NCBI GenBank assembly: GCA_002428015.1
Contig: DIZW01000128.1
Span: 29,270 to 93,269 of the forward strand
Direction: 5' to 3'
DNA from: Oxalobacteraceae bacterium UBA6018
GTDB taxonomy: Bacteria > Pseudomonadota > Gammaproteobacteria > Burkholderiales > Burkholderiaceae_D
Length of the DNA: 64,000 bases
A model generated the notes under the pieces. The model was not told the DNA's origin and did not search any database. It saw nothing but the letters and a program-made list of their open reading frames with translations. A program made the position numbers and the translations under genes. Numbering within the stretch: the first letter of the stretch is position 1; every line of letters begins with the position of its first letter. Below, one piece after another: positions 1 through 8,655 of the stretch.

Positions 1-54
1 TTGAGAGCTTGAGAGCTTGAGAGTATGTCGATCATGCCGGAAATACTCTCAAGC
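1..54. repeat. Tandem 8-mers running into a 12-bp inverted repeat
   Basis: The unit TTGAGAGC occurs twice in a row (1-16), followed by a partial third copy. The third copy forms the left arm (15-26) of a perfect 12-bp inverted repeat whose right arm is at 43-54, with a 16-nt loop. It lies 15 bases beyond the motD stop on the minus strand, where a transcript end would be expected. There is no T-run after the stem, so it is at best a terminator-like or mRNA-stabilising hairpin. The left part of the repeat may continue beyond the window. Confidence 0.55.
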
Positions 55-69
55 GCTGAGTTCGGACTC

Positions 70-819
70 CTAGCGGGTCGGGATTTCCGTGGTCGTGTCG
101 GGCAGGGCCGACAGGATCGTCACCGCCACCCGGCGGTTGCGGGCCCGGCCTTCCGGGGTGTCGTTGGACGCCACCGGATCGTTGGCGGCGTGGCCGATGG
201 CCGTCAGGCGCTCGGGCGCGACGCCGCTGTCGACGAACAGGCGCACCACGCTGCTGGCGCGCACGGCCGACAATTCCCAGTTCGACGGGAACAGGGCCGT
301 CTTGATCGGGGTGAGGTCGGTGTGGCCTTCCACCTGCACCGCGTGGGCGTCGTCCTTGAGCAGCACCGCCACCGCGCGCAGCGCCTGGCGCGATTCGTCC
401 GTCAAGGCCGCCTCGCCCGGGTCGAACAGGACGCTGGCGTTGATCTCCACGCTCACCCCGCGGCTGTTCTGGGTGACCCTCACCTTGCCCTCCTTGACCA
501 GCGGCGCCAAGGTCGCGCTCAAGTCCTGGGCCAGCCGGGTCAGGCGCGCGCGCTCGTGCAGCATGGCCTCGGAGCGGCGTTTCTGCAGCGGCAGTGCGAT
601 GGCCGGCGGCGCCTCGCCGCTGGCGCCGGCGCCGCCCTTGCCGGTGGCGCCGAAGGCGTCGCCCAGGGCCACCGACAGCACCTTGTATTTGCCCTCGTTG
701 ACCACCGACAGCGCGTACATCACGACGAAGAACGCGAACAGCAAAGTGATGAAGTCGGCGTAGGAGATCAGCCAGCGCTCGTGGTTCTCGATGTGCTCGT
801 CGTATTTGCGGCGCGCCAT
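70..819 (-). CDS. motD: Flagellar motor protein MotD (MotB family)
   Basis: Stator subunit of the flagellar motor, 249 aa. A short cytoplasmic N-terminus is followed by one membrane helix (about residues 18-38) containing the SYADF motif; its Asp is the family's proton-binding residue. A linker then leads to an OmpA-like peptidoglycan-binding domain (about 120-240) with an EGHTD motif and the NRRV signature near the end. It starts 11 bases after the motC stop, and MotC is its expected partner. By family knowledge, MotC/MotD form a stator that anchors to peptidoglycan and converts proton flow to torque. The name MotD rather than MotB rests on the pairing with MotC and the position behind fliA, as in other beta/gammaproteobacterial flhF-flhG-fliA clusters. 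Confidence 0.9.
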   Translation of the reverse strand: MARRKYDEHIENHERWLISYADFITLLFAFFVVMYALSVVNEGKYKVLSVALGDAFGATGKGGAGASGEAPPAIALPLQKRRSEAMLHERARLTRLAQDLSATLAPLVKEGKVRVTQNSRGVSVEINASVLFDPGEAALTDESRQALRAVAVLLKDDAHAVQVEGHTDLTPIKTALFPSNWELSAVRASSVVRLFVDSGVAPERLTAIGHAANDPVASNDTPEGRARNRRVAVTILSALPDTTTEIPTR

Positions 820-830
820 GGTGCTCGCGC

Positions 831-1577
831 CTAGGGCCGGGTCAGTAGGCTGGCCACGCGCTCTTCGATGACGCGCGAATGGTCGCCGCTGGCGATGTCG
901 TAAAACACCTCGGCGAGGATCTCGTACTGGGTCACGGTCTCGGCGACGATGCTCTTGAGCTTGTTGCCGATCGGGTAGAACAGCAGGTTGGCCAGGCCCA
1001 CCCCGTACACGGTCGACACGAAGGCCACGGCGATGCCGCCGCCCAGCTTGGACGGGTCGGTCAGGTTCTCCATCACGTGGATCAGGCCCAGCACCGCGCC
1101 CAGGATGCCGATGGTGGGCGAGTAGCCGGCCGCCGACTCCCAGATGCGGGCCGCCTGGCGCTGGCCGAACTCAAAGGCGGTGATCTCGGCCTCCAGGATG
1201 CCGCGCAGCTTGTCGGGATGGATGCCGTCGACCACCAGCCGCAAGCCCTTCTGGACGAAGGCGTCCTTATTCATCTGCATGTACTGCTCCAGCGACAGCA
1301 GGCCGTCGCGGCGCGCATGCTGGTTCCACACGACGATCTCGCGCGCCAGCTTGGCGCGCCGGCTCGGCGGCGGCGCGAACACCCAGCGCAGCATGCGCAA
1401 GCCGCGCATGAAGGTGGGGCCCTCGGTCTGCAGCAGCACCGCGCCGAAGGTGCCGACCACGACGATGGCGAAGGCGGCCGGCTGCACCAGCGAGGCCAGC
1501 TTGCCGCCCTCGAGGCCGTGGCCGATCAGCAGGCCGGCCAGCGCCAGCGCCAGCCCCGCTACGCTGGCCCAGTCCAC
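831..1577 (-). CDS. motC: Flagellar motor protein MotC (MotA family)
   Basis: Proton-channel stator subunit, 248 aa, MotA/TolQ/ExbB family. Two membrane helices lie near the N-terminus (about 1-55) and two near residues 145-200, with a large cytoplasmic loop between them. The start is GTG at 1577, preceded by a good GGGAG ribosome site, and the gene overlaps the end of fliA by 19 bases, so the two are translated from one message. The C-terminal pair of helices (sequence around SPTIGILGAV and YGVGLANLL) is typical of MotA-like proteins. It works with MotD encoded directly downstream. Confidence 0.9.
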   Translation of the reverse strand: MDWASVAGLALALAGLLIGHGLEGGKLASLVQPAAFAIVVVGTFGAVLLQTEGPTFMRGLRMLRWVFAPPPSRRAKLAREIVVWNQHARRDGLLSLEQYMQMNKDAFVQKGLRLVVDGIHPDKLRGILEAEITAFEFGQRQAARIWESAAGYSPTIGILGAVLGLIHVMENLTDPSKLGGGIAVAFVSTVYGVGLANLLFYPIGNKLKSIVAETVTQYEILAEVFYDIASGDHSRVIEERVASLLTRP

Positions 1578-2287
1578 GCCTGCTCCCTTAACGCCGCCCG
1601 CAGCCGCGCCACCGCCTGGGTGTGCAACTGCGAGACGCGCGACTCCGATACGCCCATGACGGCCCCGATCTCTTTGAGGTTCAATTCTTCTTCGTAGTAC
1701 AAGCCCATCAGGATCTTCTCGCGCGGCGGCAAGGCGTCGATGGCGTCGATGACGGCCTGGCGGAAGTCGCCGTCGAGCAGGCTGCGCAAGGGGTCGGCGT
1801 CGTCCACGGCGTAGCGGTCGAGGAAGCTGTCGTTGCCGTCGTTGTCGTGGAAGTCTTCGTAGTACACCAGCTGGTGGCCGCCGCCGTCGGACAGCATGTC
1901 CTGGTAGTCGGCCAGCGACAGCTTGAGCAGCTTGGCCACCTCCGACTCGCTCGGCGGATGGCCCAGCTTCTGCTGCAGGCTGCTCATGGCCGCCTCGATC
2001 TTGCGCATGTTCTGGCGCATCGAGCGCGGCAGCCAGTCGCTGTTGCGCAGTTCGTCGAGCATGGCGCCGCGGATGCGCAGCACCGCGTAGGTCTCGAACT
2101 GGGCGCCATGGGTTTCCTCGTAGCGGTTGATGGCGTCGAGCAGGCCGATCATGCCGGCCTGGACCAGGTCGTCCACCTCCACGCTGGGCGGCAGCTTGGC
2201 CTTCATATGGTGGGCGAGACGCTTCACCAACGGCATATGCTCCGTCAGCAAATGATTCTTGTCCGCTTTCCCTTTAGGCGTATACAT
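1559..2287 (-). CDS. fliA: RNA polymerase sigma factor FliA (sigma-28)
   Basis: Flagellar sigma factor, 242 aa, the usual family length. Region 2 (about residues 10-85) includes the DLVQAGMIGLLDAI and FETYA-IRGAMLDELR blocks that bind core polymerase and melt the -10 element. Region 3 lies around 95-130. Region 4 (about 180-235) has the ALPPREK and MGVSESRVSQLH helix-turn-helix for the -35 element. It directs late flagellar and chemotaxis genes. It lies 32 bases after flhG and overlaps motC. No anti-sigma factor flgM is in the window. Confidence 0.95.
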   Translation of the reverse strand: MYTPKGKADKNHLLTEHMPLVKRLAHHMKAKLPPSVEVDDLVQAGMIGLLDAINRYEETHGAQFETYAVLRIRGAMLDELRNSDWLPRSMRQNMRKIEAAMSSLQQKLGHPPSESEVAKLLKLSLADYQDMLSDGGGHQLVYYEDFHDNDGNDSFLDRYAVDDADPLRSLLDGDFRQAVIDAIDALPPREKILMGLYYEEELNLKEIGAVMGVSESRVSQLHTQAVARLRAALREQAWTGPA

Positions 2288-2319
2288 GCTGTTGTTATTC
2301 GCGTTCAGTGCGTGGTAAG

Positions 2320-3162
2320 TTAAGCGCCAAAATGGTTGGTTCCCCCCGTGCGGCCAAGCTGCGGCATTCCCGGCAGGGCGAAGCGCCCGGCCAGGCGGCG
2401 GAACGCGACCGACGCGCCCGCCAGCGGAAAGGCGTCGACCACGGCGCGCCCGAGGCGCGCGGCGCGGTGCAGGTATTCGTCGGCCGGGACCGATCCCATC
2501 GACGTCAGCTGCACGGCCAGGTAACGACTTGCCGCAGATGACATATTATCGTATACAACCTTGGCTTCGGCCTCTGATGCGTTGGTGACGATAATTCCGA
2601 ACGGGCGCCGGCCCAGCTGCTGCGACAGGCGCTTGATCAGCGCGTAGGCGGCGGTGATCGAGGCGGCGCTGGTGGACACCTGGACCACGATCTCGGCGCT
2701 GGCCATGAGCGGCACCGGGAAGCTGTCGTCGGCGCCGAATTCGCCGTCCACGATCACGATCCCGGTCTGCTTGATCAGCACGTCGAAGGTCTTGGCCAGG
2801 CGGCGCGCCTCGTCCGGACCGCCGCGCGGCGCGCGCTGGCCGCGCAGGCGCGCCATGCTGGCCACGGCGAAGCCCTGCGGCACCTGGTGGATCACCTCGT
2901 TCAGGCCGCACTCCTGGCGCGCCACCTGCAGCAGGCTGGCGCCCTGGTCCACGCCCAGGCGCTGGGCCACGCCGTAGTCGCGGTCGCAGGCGTCGAGCAG
3001 CAGCACGTCGTTGCCGGCGCGCGCCAGCGAGGCGCCCAGGTTGACCAGCATGGCGCCCTTGTCGTCCTGGGGCGTGGCGGAGAGGAAGGTGACGATGCGC
3101 GGCTTGGGGCCGGCCAGCATGCGGCGCAGGCCCTCGGCCTGGTCGAAGTCGAAATTAGCCAA
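2320..3162 (-). CDS. flhG: FlhG-like (MinD-family) flagellar number regulator, degenerate P-loop
   Basis: MinD/ParA-like protein, about 280 aa, paired with FlhF to set flagellar number and position. The conserved N-terminal helix ANFDFDQAEGLRRML matches FlhG proteins. I place the start at TTG 3162: it gives MANFDF..., is preceded by GAGGTG at good spacing, and overlaps the flhF stop by 8 bases. A GTG at 3174 in the same frame is the alternative. The region that should be the deviant Walker A loop reads SATPQDDKGAMLVNL (about residues 28-42) and lacks the GKT signature, so ATP binding may be lost or altered. Downstream ParA-like features (LLDAC, VIVDGEF) remain. Confidence 0.8.
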   Translation of the reverse strand: MANFDFDQAEGLRRMLAGPKPRIVTFLSATPQDDKGAMLVNLGASLARAGNDVLLLDACDRDYGVAQRLGVDQGASLLQVARQECGLNEVIHQVPQGFAVASMARLRGQRAPRGGPDEARRLAKTFDVLIKQTGIVIVDGEFGADDSFPVPLMASAEIVVQVSTSAASITAAYALIKRLSQQLGRRPFGIIVTNASEAEAKVVYDNMSSAASRYLAVQLTSMGSVPADEYLHRAARLGRAVVDAFPLAGASVAFRRLAGRFALPGMPQLGRTGGTNHFGA

Positions 3163-4477
3163 GGGACACCTCACGCAGGCTGCGGTCGTTGTGGGCGTTG
3201 CTGGTGGCGGCCATCAACAGCGGCAGCTCGGCGTCGGCGTACTGGGTGGCGGCGCTGTCGCGCTTCAAGCGGAAGGCGCGGTCGATCAGCATGCCGCGGT
3301 CGGCCAGGTGCAGGTCTTCCGGCACGCGCTGGCCGTTCGAGATGTAGAACAGATTGAGTTTCTGGCGGATCACCACGTCGAGGATGTTGCCGATAGAGGC
3401 AGCCTCGTCCAGCTTGGTCATGATGCAGCCGGCCAGGCCGCTGCCCTGGTAGGCCCGCACCACTTCGTTCAAGGTCTCGTTGGTCGAGGTCGCGTTCAGG
3501 CATAGCAGGCGCTTGACGTCGGCCCCGCTCTCGGACAGCATGGCCACCTGCTCGGCCACGTTGTGGTCGCGCTGGGACACGCCGACCGTGTCGATGAGCA
3601 CGGTGTGCTTGTTGCGCAGCTCCTTGAGGGCGATGCGCAGGTCGGCCTCGTCCTTGACCGAGTGCACCATCACGCCCAGGATCTTGCCGTAGATGCGCAG
3701 CTGCTCGTGGCCGCCGATACGATAGGCGTCGGTGGTGATCAGGGCCAGCTTCTCGGGGCCGTGGCGCATCACGCAGCGCGCGGCCAGCTTGGCCGTGCTG
3801 GTGGTCTTGCCCACGCCGGTGGGGCCGACCAGGGCGAACACGCCGCCCTTCTCCAGGATCTCGTCCTCGTCGCTGATGGTGCTCAGGTTACGCCCCAGCA
3901 CGGTCTTGATCCAGGCCAGGCTGGCCGCGGCGTCCTTGCCGGCGGGCAGCTTGTCGATCAGGTAGCGCGCCAGGCTGGCCGAGAAGCCGGCCGCCAGCAT
4001 CTCGCGCAGCACGGACGCCTTCTGCGGTTCGCGCTGCTGGGTGGCGCTCCAGGCGATCTCGGCCAGCTGGGTCTCCATCAGGCCGCGCATGGCGCGGATC
4101 TCGTTCATCATGCCGCTCATCTCGGCGGCCGCGCTGTCCTTGGCGTGGGCGATGACGGTCTGCATCATCGACTGCATCTGGCTCGTCATCTGCAACTGCA
4201 TGGCCGACATGTCGAAGGCCTCAGGCGCGGCGGCCGGGGCCACGCGGCGGTTGGCGTAGGACTCGGGCGGCATGGCCAGGCTGGGGCGCGGCTGCGACAT
4301 CTCGGTGTCGTGCGGCGGATTCGAGATTGATGCCACGTCGTCGTTGGCCAGCGCCAGGATCTCCACCACCCCGTCGACCGGGCGGTTGGACAGGATCACC
4401 GCGTCCGGGCCGAGCGCCTCGCGCACTTTGCGCAAGGCTTCACGGGACGTTGCAGCTGTAAATTTTTTGACATTCAT
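3155..4477 (-). CDS. flhF: Flagellar biosynthesis GTPase FlhF
   Basis: SRP-type GTPase of 440 aa that places the flagellar basal body at the pole. The start ATG at 4477 gives MNVKKFTAAT, the conserved FlhF beginning, and has AGGAG 7 bases upstream; an in-frame extension to 4522 lacks that support. The N-terminal B domain is followed by a Met/Gln-rich middle (about 85-160) and the NG GTPase with P-loop GPTGVGKT (218-225), the TDAYRIG motif, the DTVG switch and the TKLDEA guanine-specificity motif. It is the first gene of the flhF-flhG-fliA-motC-motD run, whose members overlap or nearly abut. I see no convincing promoter in the 164 bases upstream. Confidence 0.95.
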   Translation of the reverse strand: MNVKKFTAATSREALRKVREALGPDAVILSNRPVDGVVEILALANDDVASISNPPHDTEMSQPRPSLAMPPESYANRRVAPAAAPEAFDMSAMQLQMTSQMQSMMQTVIAHAKDSAAAEMSGMMNEIRAMRGLMETQLAEIAWSATQQREPQKASVLREMLAAGFSASLARYLIDKLPAGKDAAASLAWIKTVLGRNLSTISDEDEILEKGGVFALVGPTGVGKTTSTAKLAARCVMRHGPEKLALITTDAYRIGGHEQLRIYGKILGVMVHSVKDEADLRIALKELRNKHTVLIDTVGVSQRDHNVAEQVAMLSESGADVKRLLCLNATSTNETLNEVVRAYQGSGLAGCIMTKLDEAASIGNILDVVIRQKLNLFYISNGQRVPEDLHLADRGMLIDRAFRLKRDSAATQYADAELPLLMAATSNAHNDRSLREVSLG

Positions 4478-4641
4478 CGCCAACTCCTGGGGTCCTGCGG
4501 CCGTGCACTCCACATGAGGCACGCATCCATCTCACAGGAACCATTATTGACGATGCTAGGAGGAAACCATCGGGCGATCAGGCGGGGAAAAGTGGGCTAT
4601 TTCGGCCAGCGCGCACGGGCCGCGCGCACCGTGCCTGGCGC

Positions 4642-6405
4642 CTAGGGTTGCGCCTCGTCGCGCGCGCCCGCATGCCAGGCGCGCGGCAGGATCACCTTGA
4701 ACGCGGTGCCGCGCCCCGGCGCGCTGTCGACCTCGATGCGGCCGCCGTGGCCCTGGACGATTCCGTACACGATAGACAAGCCCAGTCCGGTGCCCTTGCC
4801 GATCGGCTTGGTCGTGTAGAAGGGCTCGAAGATGTGGTCCATGTGCTCGGGCGCGATGCCGGCGCCATTGTCGGCGATCTCCACCCACACGTGCTCGGCG
4901 TCGTGGCCGGTGCGCACCACGATGCGGCCCTCGTCCACGATGGCGTCGGCGGCGTTGATCAGCAGGTTCAGGAACACCTGGTTGATCTGCGACGGCAGGC
5001 AGCGCACGTCGGGGATGCCGCCGTACTGCCTGACCACCTCGGCCTTGTATTTGAGCTCGTTCCAGGCCACGTTGAGGGTGCTGTCCAGCCCCTGCTCGAG
5101 GTTGGCCATTTCGGCCTCGACCCCGCCCACGCGCGAGAAATCCTTCAGGTTCTGGACGATCTGCTTGACCCGCTTGAGCCCGTCGAGCGACTCGCTGAGC
5201 AGGGCGTCCAGGTCCAGCCGGATGTCGTCCAGGCCGATGTCGCGTTTCATGCGCGTGATCGGCGTGCGCGCCTCCAGCGGCAGCACGGCCTCGACGCTCT
5301 CGTAGGCGCCCACCAGTTGCAGGATCTGCTGGGCGTCGCGCTCGAGGGCGCTGAAGTTGGAGCTGATGAAGGCGATCGGATTGTTGATCTCGTGCGCCAC
5401 GCCGGCCGCCAGCAGCCCGATCGAGGCCATCTTCTCGGACTGCAATAGCTGGCCCTGCATGTCGCCCAGCTTGCGGATGAGGACCTGCTGGTGCGCCTTT
5501 TCCTGCACCAGGGTCGCGTTGGCGATCTCGAGCGCCTGGGTGCGCTCGCGCAGGCTGGCCTCCATGCGCTTGCGTTGGGTGACGTCATAGCCGATGCCGA
5601 CGATGCCGCTGACCTGGCCGTCGCTGTCGCGCAGCAGCACCTTGGTCGTGACCGTCCAGCCCAGCTCGCCCGTGTCCTGGTCCTCGACCAATTCCTCGTA
5701 GTCCAGCAGGGCCTGGCCGGACGCCAGTACTTGCTGCTCGTCGGCGAAATACTTGGCCGCCAGCTCGGCCGGAAAGAAATCGTAGTCGGTCTTGCCCGAC
5801 AAGGCGGCCGGCGTGGCCACGCCCGCCAGGCGCGCCATCAGCGCGTTGCCGAACAAGAAGCGGCTGTCGCGGTCCTTGGCGTAGATGCGAAACGGGAGGT
5901 GCTCGACGACGGTGCGCAGCAGGTTTTGTTTGAATTCCAACTCGACTTCGGCCTGGCGCTGCAGCGCGCCATCGCGCCGCACATGCTCGCGCAGGGCCAG
6001 GTTGTCCAGGACCGCGGCGGCATGGCCGGCAAGGATGTCGAGCGCCGCCGTGTCCGGCCCCGCCGCGCCCAGGCCTTCCAGGAAGATCAGCCCGAGCAGC
6101 GCCTGCCCGTGCACCAGCGGCAGGCAGGCGGCGCCGTCGGCCACAGCCAGTTGGCGCTCGCGGCAGGCGCGCGCCACGCAATCCGGCGCGTCCTTCCACG
6201 CCGCGATGGCGTCGGGCGCGACGAAGCGCCCCGTGGCCGCGCCGGCGGCCTCGATCGCGAGCCCCACGGCGACGCGCGCGAGCGCGTCAAAGTCGCCCTG
6301 GGCGGCCAGCAGGCGCATGCCGCGCGCCAGGCTGGCCATCGGATGGGAGGGCATGGCGTCGGCCCCGCAGGGACCGTCCGCGGACATCGTTTTCCTGTCT
6401 TGCAT
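4642..6405 (-). CDS. GAF/PAS sensor histidine kinase, no membrane segment
   Basis: Hybrid-free histidine kinase of 587 aa. The ATG at 6405 has AGGGAG just upstream and is preferred over an in-frame ATG at 6432. An N-terminal GAF-like region (about 25-135) is followed by a PAS domain (about 155-280, LLRTVVEHLPFRIYAKD and DVTQRKRMEASLR), a coiled coil, the H-box GVAHEINNPI (His about 338), an N-box LINAADAI, and the G1/G2 motifs DNGAGI and GTGLGLSI. The C-terminal half resembles NtrB-like kinases. There is no signal peptide or membrane helix, so it is cytoplasmic. No response regulator is adjacent. Its place between flhA and flhF hints at flagellar control, but that is inference. Confidence 0.85.
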   Translation of the reverse strand: MQDRKTMSADGPCGADAMPSHPMASLARGMRLLAAQGDFDALARVAVGLAIEAAGAATGRFVAPDAIAAWKDAPDCVARACRERQLAVADGAACLPLVHGQALLGLIFLEGLGAAGPDTAALDILAGHAAAVLDNLALREHVRRDGALQRQAEVELEFKQNLLRTVVEHLPFRIYAKDRDSRFLFGNALMARLAGVATPAALSGKTDYDFFPAELAAKYFADEQQVLASGQALLDYEELVEDQDTGELGWTVTTKVLLRDSDGQVSGIVGIGYDVTQRKRMEASLRERTQALEIANATLVQEKAHQQVLIRKLGDMQGQLLQSEKMASIGLLAAGVAHEINNPIAFISSNFSALERDAQQILQLVGAYESVEAVLPLEARTPITRMKRDIGLDDIRLDLDALLSESLDGLKRVKQIVQNLKDFSRVGGVEAEMANLEQGLDSTLNVAWNELKYKAEVVRQYGGIPDVRCLPSQINQVFLNLLINAADAIVDEGRIVVRTGHDAEHVWVEIADNGAGIAPEHMDHIFEPFYTTKPIGKGTGLGLSIVYGIVQGHGGRIEVDSAPGRGTAFKVILPRAWHAGARDEAQP

Positions 6406-6504
6406 TCTGCTCCCTGGCGCGATGACGTTCATCGATTGTCACAGAAAACATCAAACCGGACAAGGCCGGCCGCAGGCGGCGGCCAGCGCCCGCGCCGCCA
6501 GGCG

Positions 6505-6539
6505 AAAAAAGGCGGACGCGCCAGGTAGACGCGTCCGCC
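6505..6539 (-). terminator. Rho-independent terminator after flhA
   Basis: Read on the minus strand, the arm GGCGGACGCG pairs perfectly with CGCGTCCGCC across a 9-nt loop (arms at 6511-6520 and 6530-6539) and is followed at once by six T. It lies 20 bases after the flhA stop and ends the flhB-flhA message, separating it from the histidine kinase gene. Confidence 0.9.
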
Positions 6540-6558
6540 AACCCATGACCGTGCGTGC

Positions 6559-8655
6559 TTAGCTGGGCGCGCCCACCAGGCTGGTCACCCGAATCGTTTT
6601 GGTCTCCGGAATCTCGTTGTGCGACAGCACCTTCAACTGCGGCAGCGCGCGCCGCAGGAAGCGCGACAGCAGGGCCCGCAGCGGACCGGGCACCAGCAGC
6701 ACCGGCGTCAAGCCCATCTGCTCCTGCTGGGCCGCGGCCGCGCCGGCCTGCTGGGCGATGGTGTCGGCCAGGCCGGGCTCGATGCCGGCGCCGTCGCCGC
6801 CCTGCCCCATGGCCTGCATCAGCAAGCGTTCCAGGCGGTTGTCGAGCGTCATGACGGACAGCTCATTGGTGCCCGGGAACAGCTGCTGCACGATGGCGCG
6901 CCCCAGCGCCACCCTCACCACGGCCGTCAATTCGTTCGGGTCCTGGGTCTGGCCCGCGTACTCGGACAAGGTTTCGATCACCGAACGCATGTCGCGGATG
7001 TGCACGCCCTCGACCAGCAGGTTCTGCAGCACCTTCTGCAGGATAGCCAGCGACACCACCTTCGGCACCAGGTCCTCGACCAGCTTGGGCGCGTCCTTGG
7101 CCAGATGGTCGAGCAAGGCTTGCACCTCGGCCCGGCCCAGCAGTTCCGAGGCGTGGGTGGTGATCAGGTGGTTCAGGTGGGTCGCCACCACGGTGCCGGC
7201 GTCGACCACGGTGTACCCCATGTTCTGGGCCTCGTCGCGCAGGCTGGCGTCGATCCAGGTGGCCGGCAGGCCAAAGGCCGGATCGGTGGTCACAAAGCCG
7301 GGCAAGGTGCCGCTGGCCATGCCCGGATTGATCGCCAGGAACTGGCCGTTGAGCGCCTCGCCGGTGCCCACTTCCACGCCCTTGAGCGTGATGCGGTAGG
7401 CCGACGGTTTCAGTTCCAGGTTGTCGCGGATGTGCACCGGCGGGGCCAGGAAGCCGACCTCCTGGGCGAACTTCTTGCGGATGCCCTTGATGCGCTTGAG
7501 CAGCTCGCCGCCCTGGGTCTTGTCGACCAGCGGGATCAGGCGGTAGCCCACTTCCAGGCCGAGCGTGTCGACCGGCATGATGTCCTGCCAGCTGGCTTCC
7601 TCCTGCTCCGGCGTGGTGGCCGGCGCGGCGGCGGCCGCGGCGGCGGCCTCGTCGACCTTGGGCGCGGCGGCGCGCTTCTTGATCAGGTAGGCGCAGCCGG
7701 CCAGGGAGCCGGCCAGCAGCAGGAACACGAAGTTCGGCATGCCGGGAATGAGGCCCATGCCGCCCAGGATGCCGGCGGTGATGTACAGCACCTCGGGCTT
7801 CGCGAACAGCTGGCCGACCAGCTGGGAACCCACGTCCTGGTCGCTGGCCACGCGCGAGACCACCATGCCGGCCGCGGTCGAGATGATCAGCGAAGGGATC
7901 TGCGCCACCAGGCCGTCGCCGATGGCCAGCAGGGTGTAGGTCTTGGCCGCGTCGGCGAAGCTCATGTCGTGCTGCAGCACGCCCACCAGCAGGCCGCCGA
8001 TGACGTTGATGACGGTGACCATGATGCCGGCCACGGCGTCGCCGCGCACATACTTGCTGGCGCCGTCCATGGCGCCGTAGAACTCGGCCTCCTGGGCCAC
8101 CTCGGTGCGGCGGCGGCGCGCCTCGTCCTCGCCCACCAGGCCGGCGTTGAGGTCGGCGTCGATCGCCATCTGCTTGCCCGGCATCGCGTCCAGGGCGAAG
8201 CGCGCGCCCACCTCGGCGATGCGGCCCGCGCCCTTGGTGACGACGGTGAAGTTGATGATGGTCAGGATGATGAAGACCACGATACCGACCGTGTAATTGC
8301 CGCCGATCAGGAAGTGGCCGAAGGCCTCGATCACCTTGCCGGCCGCCGCGCCGCCGGTGTGGCCCTCGGTCAGCACGACCCGGGTGGAGGCCACGTTGAG
8401 CGACAGGCGCAGCATGGTCGACACCAGCAGGATCGCCGGGAAGGCCATGAAGTCGAGCGGCTTGACGGTGTACAGGCTGGTCAGCAGCACGATCACCGAC
8501 AGCGCGATGTTGAAGCTGAAAAACAGGTCGAGCACGAAGGCCGGCAGCGGCAGCACCATCATCGACAGCAGCAGGATGATCAGGATCGGGGCGGCCAAGG
8601 CGTTGGCGCCGCCCTTCATGCCGCTCATCCAGGCGGGCAGTTTCAAGGTGTTCAT
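6559..8655 (-). CDS. flhA: Flagellar export apparatus protein FlhA
   Basis: Core membrane component of the flagellar type III export gate, 698 aa, the normal length. The N-terminal half carries about eight membrane helices, with the FHIPEP-family block around STMLRLSLNVASTR (about residues 80-95). The cytoplasmic half (from about 340, after an alanine-rich linker) forms the docking ring for chaperone-substrate complexes. The start overlaps the flhB stop by 4 bases, so the two are co-translated, and the transcript ends at the terminator at 6505-6539. Confidence 0.97.
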   Translation of the reverse strand: MNTLKLPAWMSGMKGGANALAAPILIILLLSMMVLPLPAFVLDLFFSFNIALSVIVLLTSLYTVKPLDFMAFPAILLVSTMLRLSLNVASTRVVLTEGHTGGAAAGKVIEAFGHFLIGGNYTVGIVVFIILTIINFTVVTKGAGRIAEVGARFALDAMPGKQMAIDADLNAGLVGEDEARRRRTEVAQEAEFYGAMDGASKYVRGDAVAGIMVTVINVIGGLLVGVLQHDMSFADAAKTYTLLAIGDGLVAQIPSLIISTAAGMVVSRVASDQDVGSQLVGQLFAKPEVLYITAGILGGMGLIPGMPNFVFLLLAGSLAGCAYLIKKRAAAPKVDEAAAAAAAAPATTPEQEEASWQDIMPVDTLGLEVGYRLIPLVDKTQGGELLKRIKGIRKKFAQEVGFLAPPVHIRDNLELKPSAYRITLKGVEVGTGEALNGQFLAINPGMASGTLPGFVTTDPAFGLPATWIDASLRDEAQNMGYTVVDAGTVVATHLNHLITTHASELLGRAEVQALLDHLAKDAPKLVEDLVPKVVSLAILQKVLQNLLVEGVHIRDMRSVIETLSEYAGQTQDPNELTAVVRVALGRAIVQQLFPGTNELSVMTLDNRLERLLMQAMGQGGDGAGIEPGLADTIAQQAGAAAAQQEQMGLTPVLLVPGPLRALLSRFLRRALPQLKVLSHNEIPETKTIRVTSLVGAPS

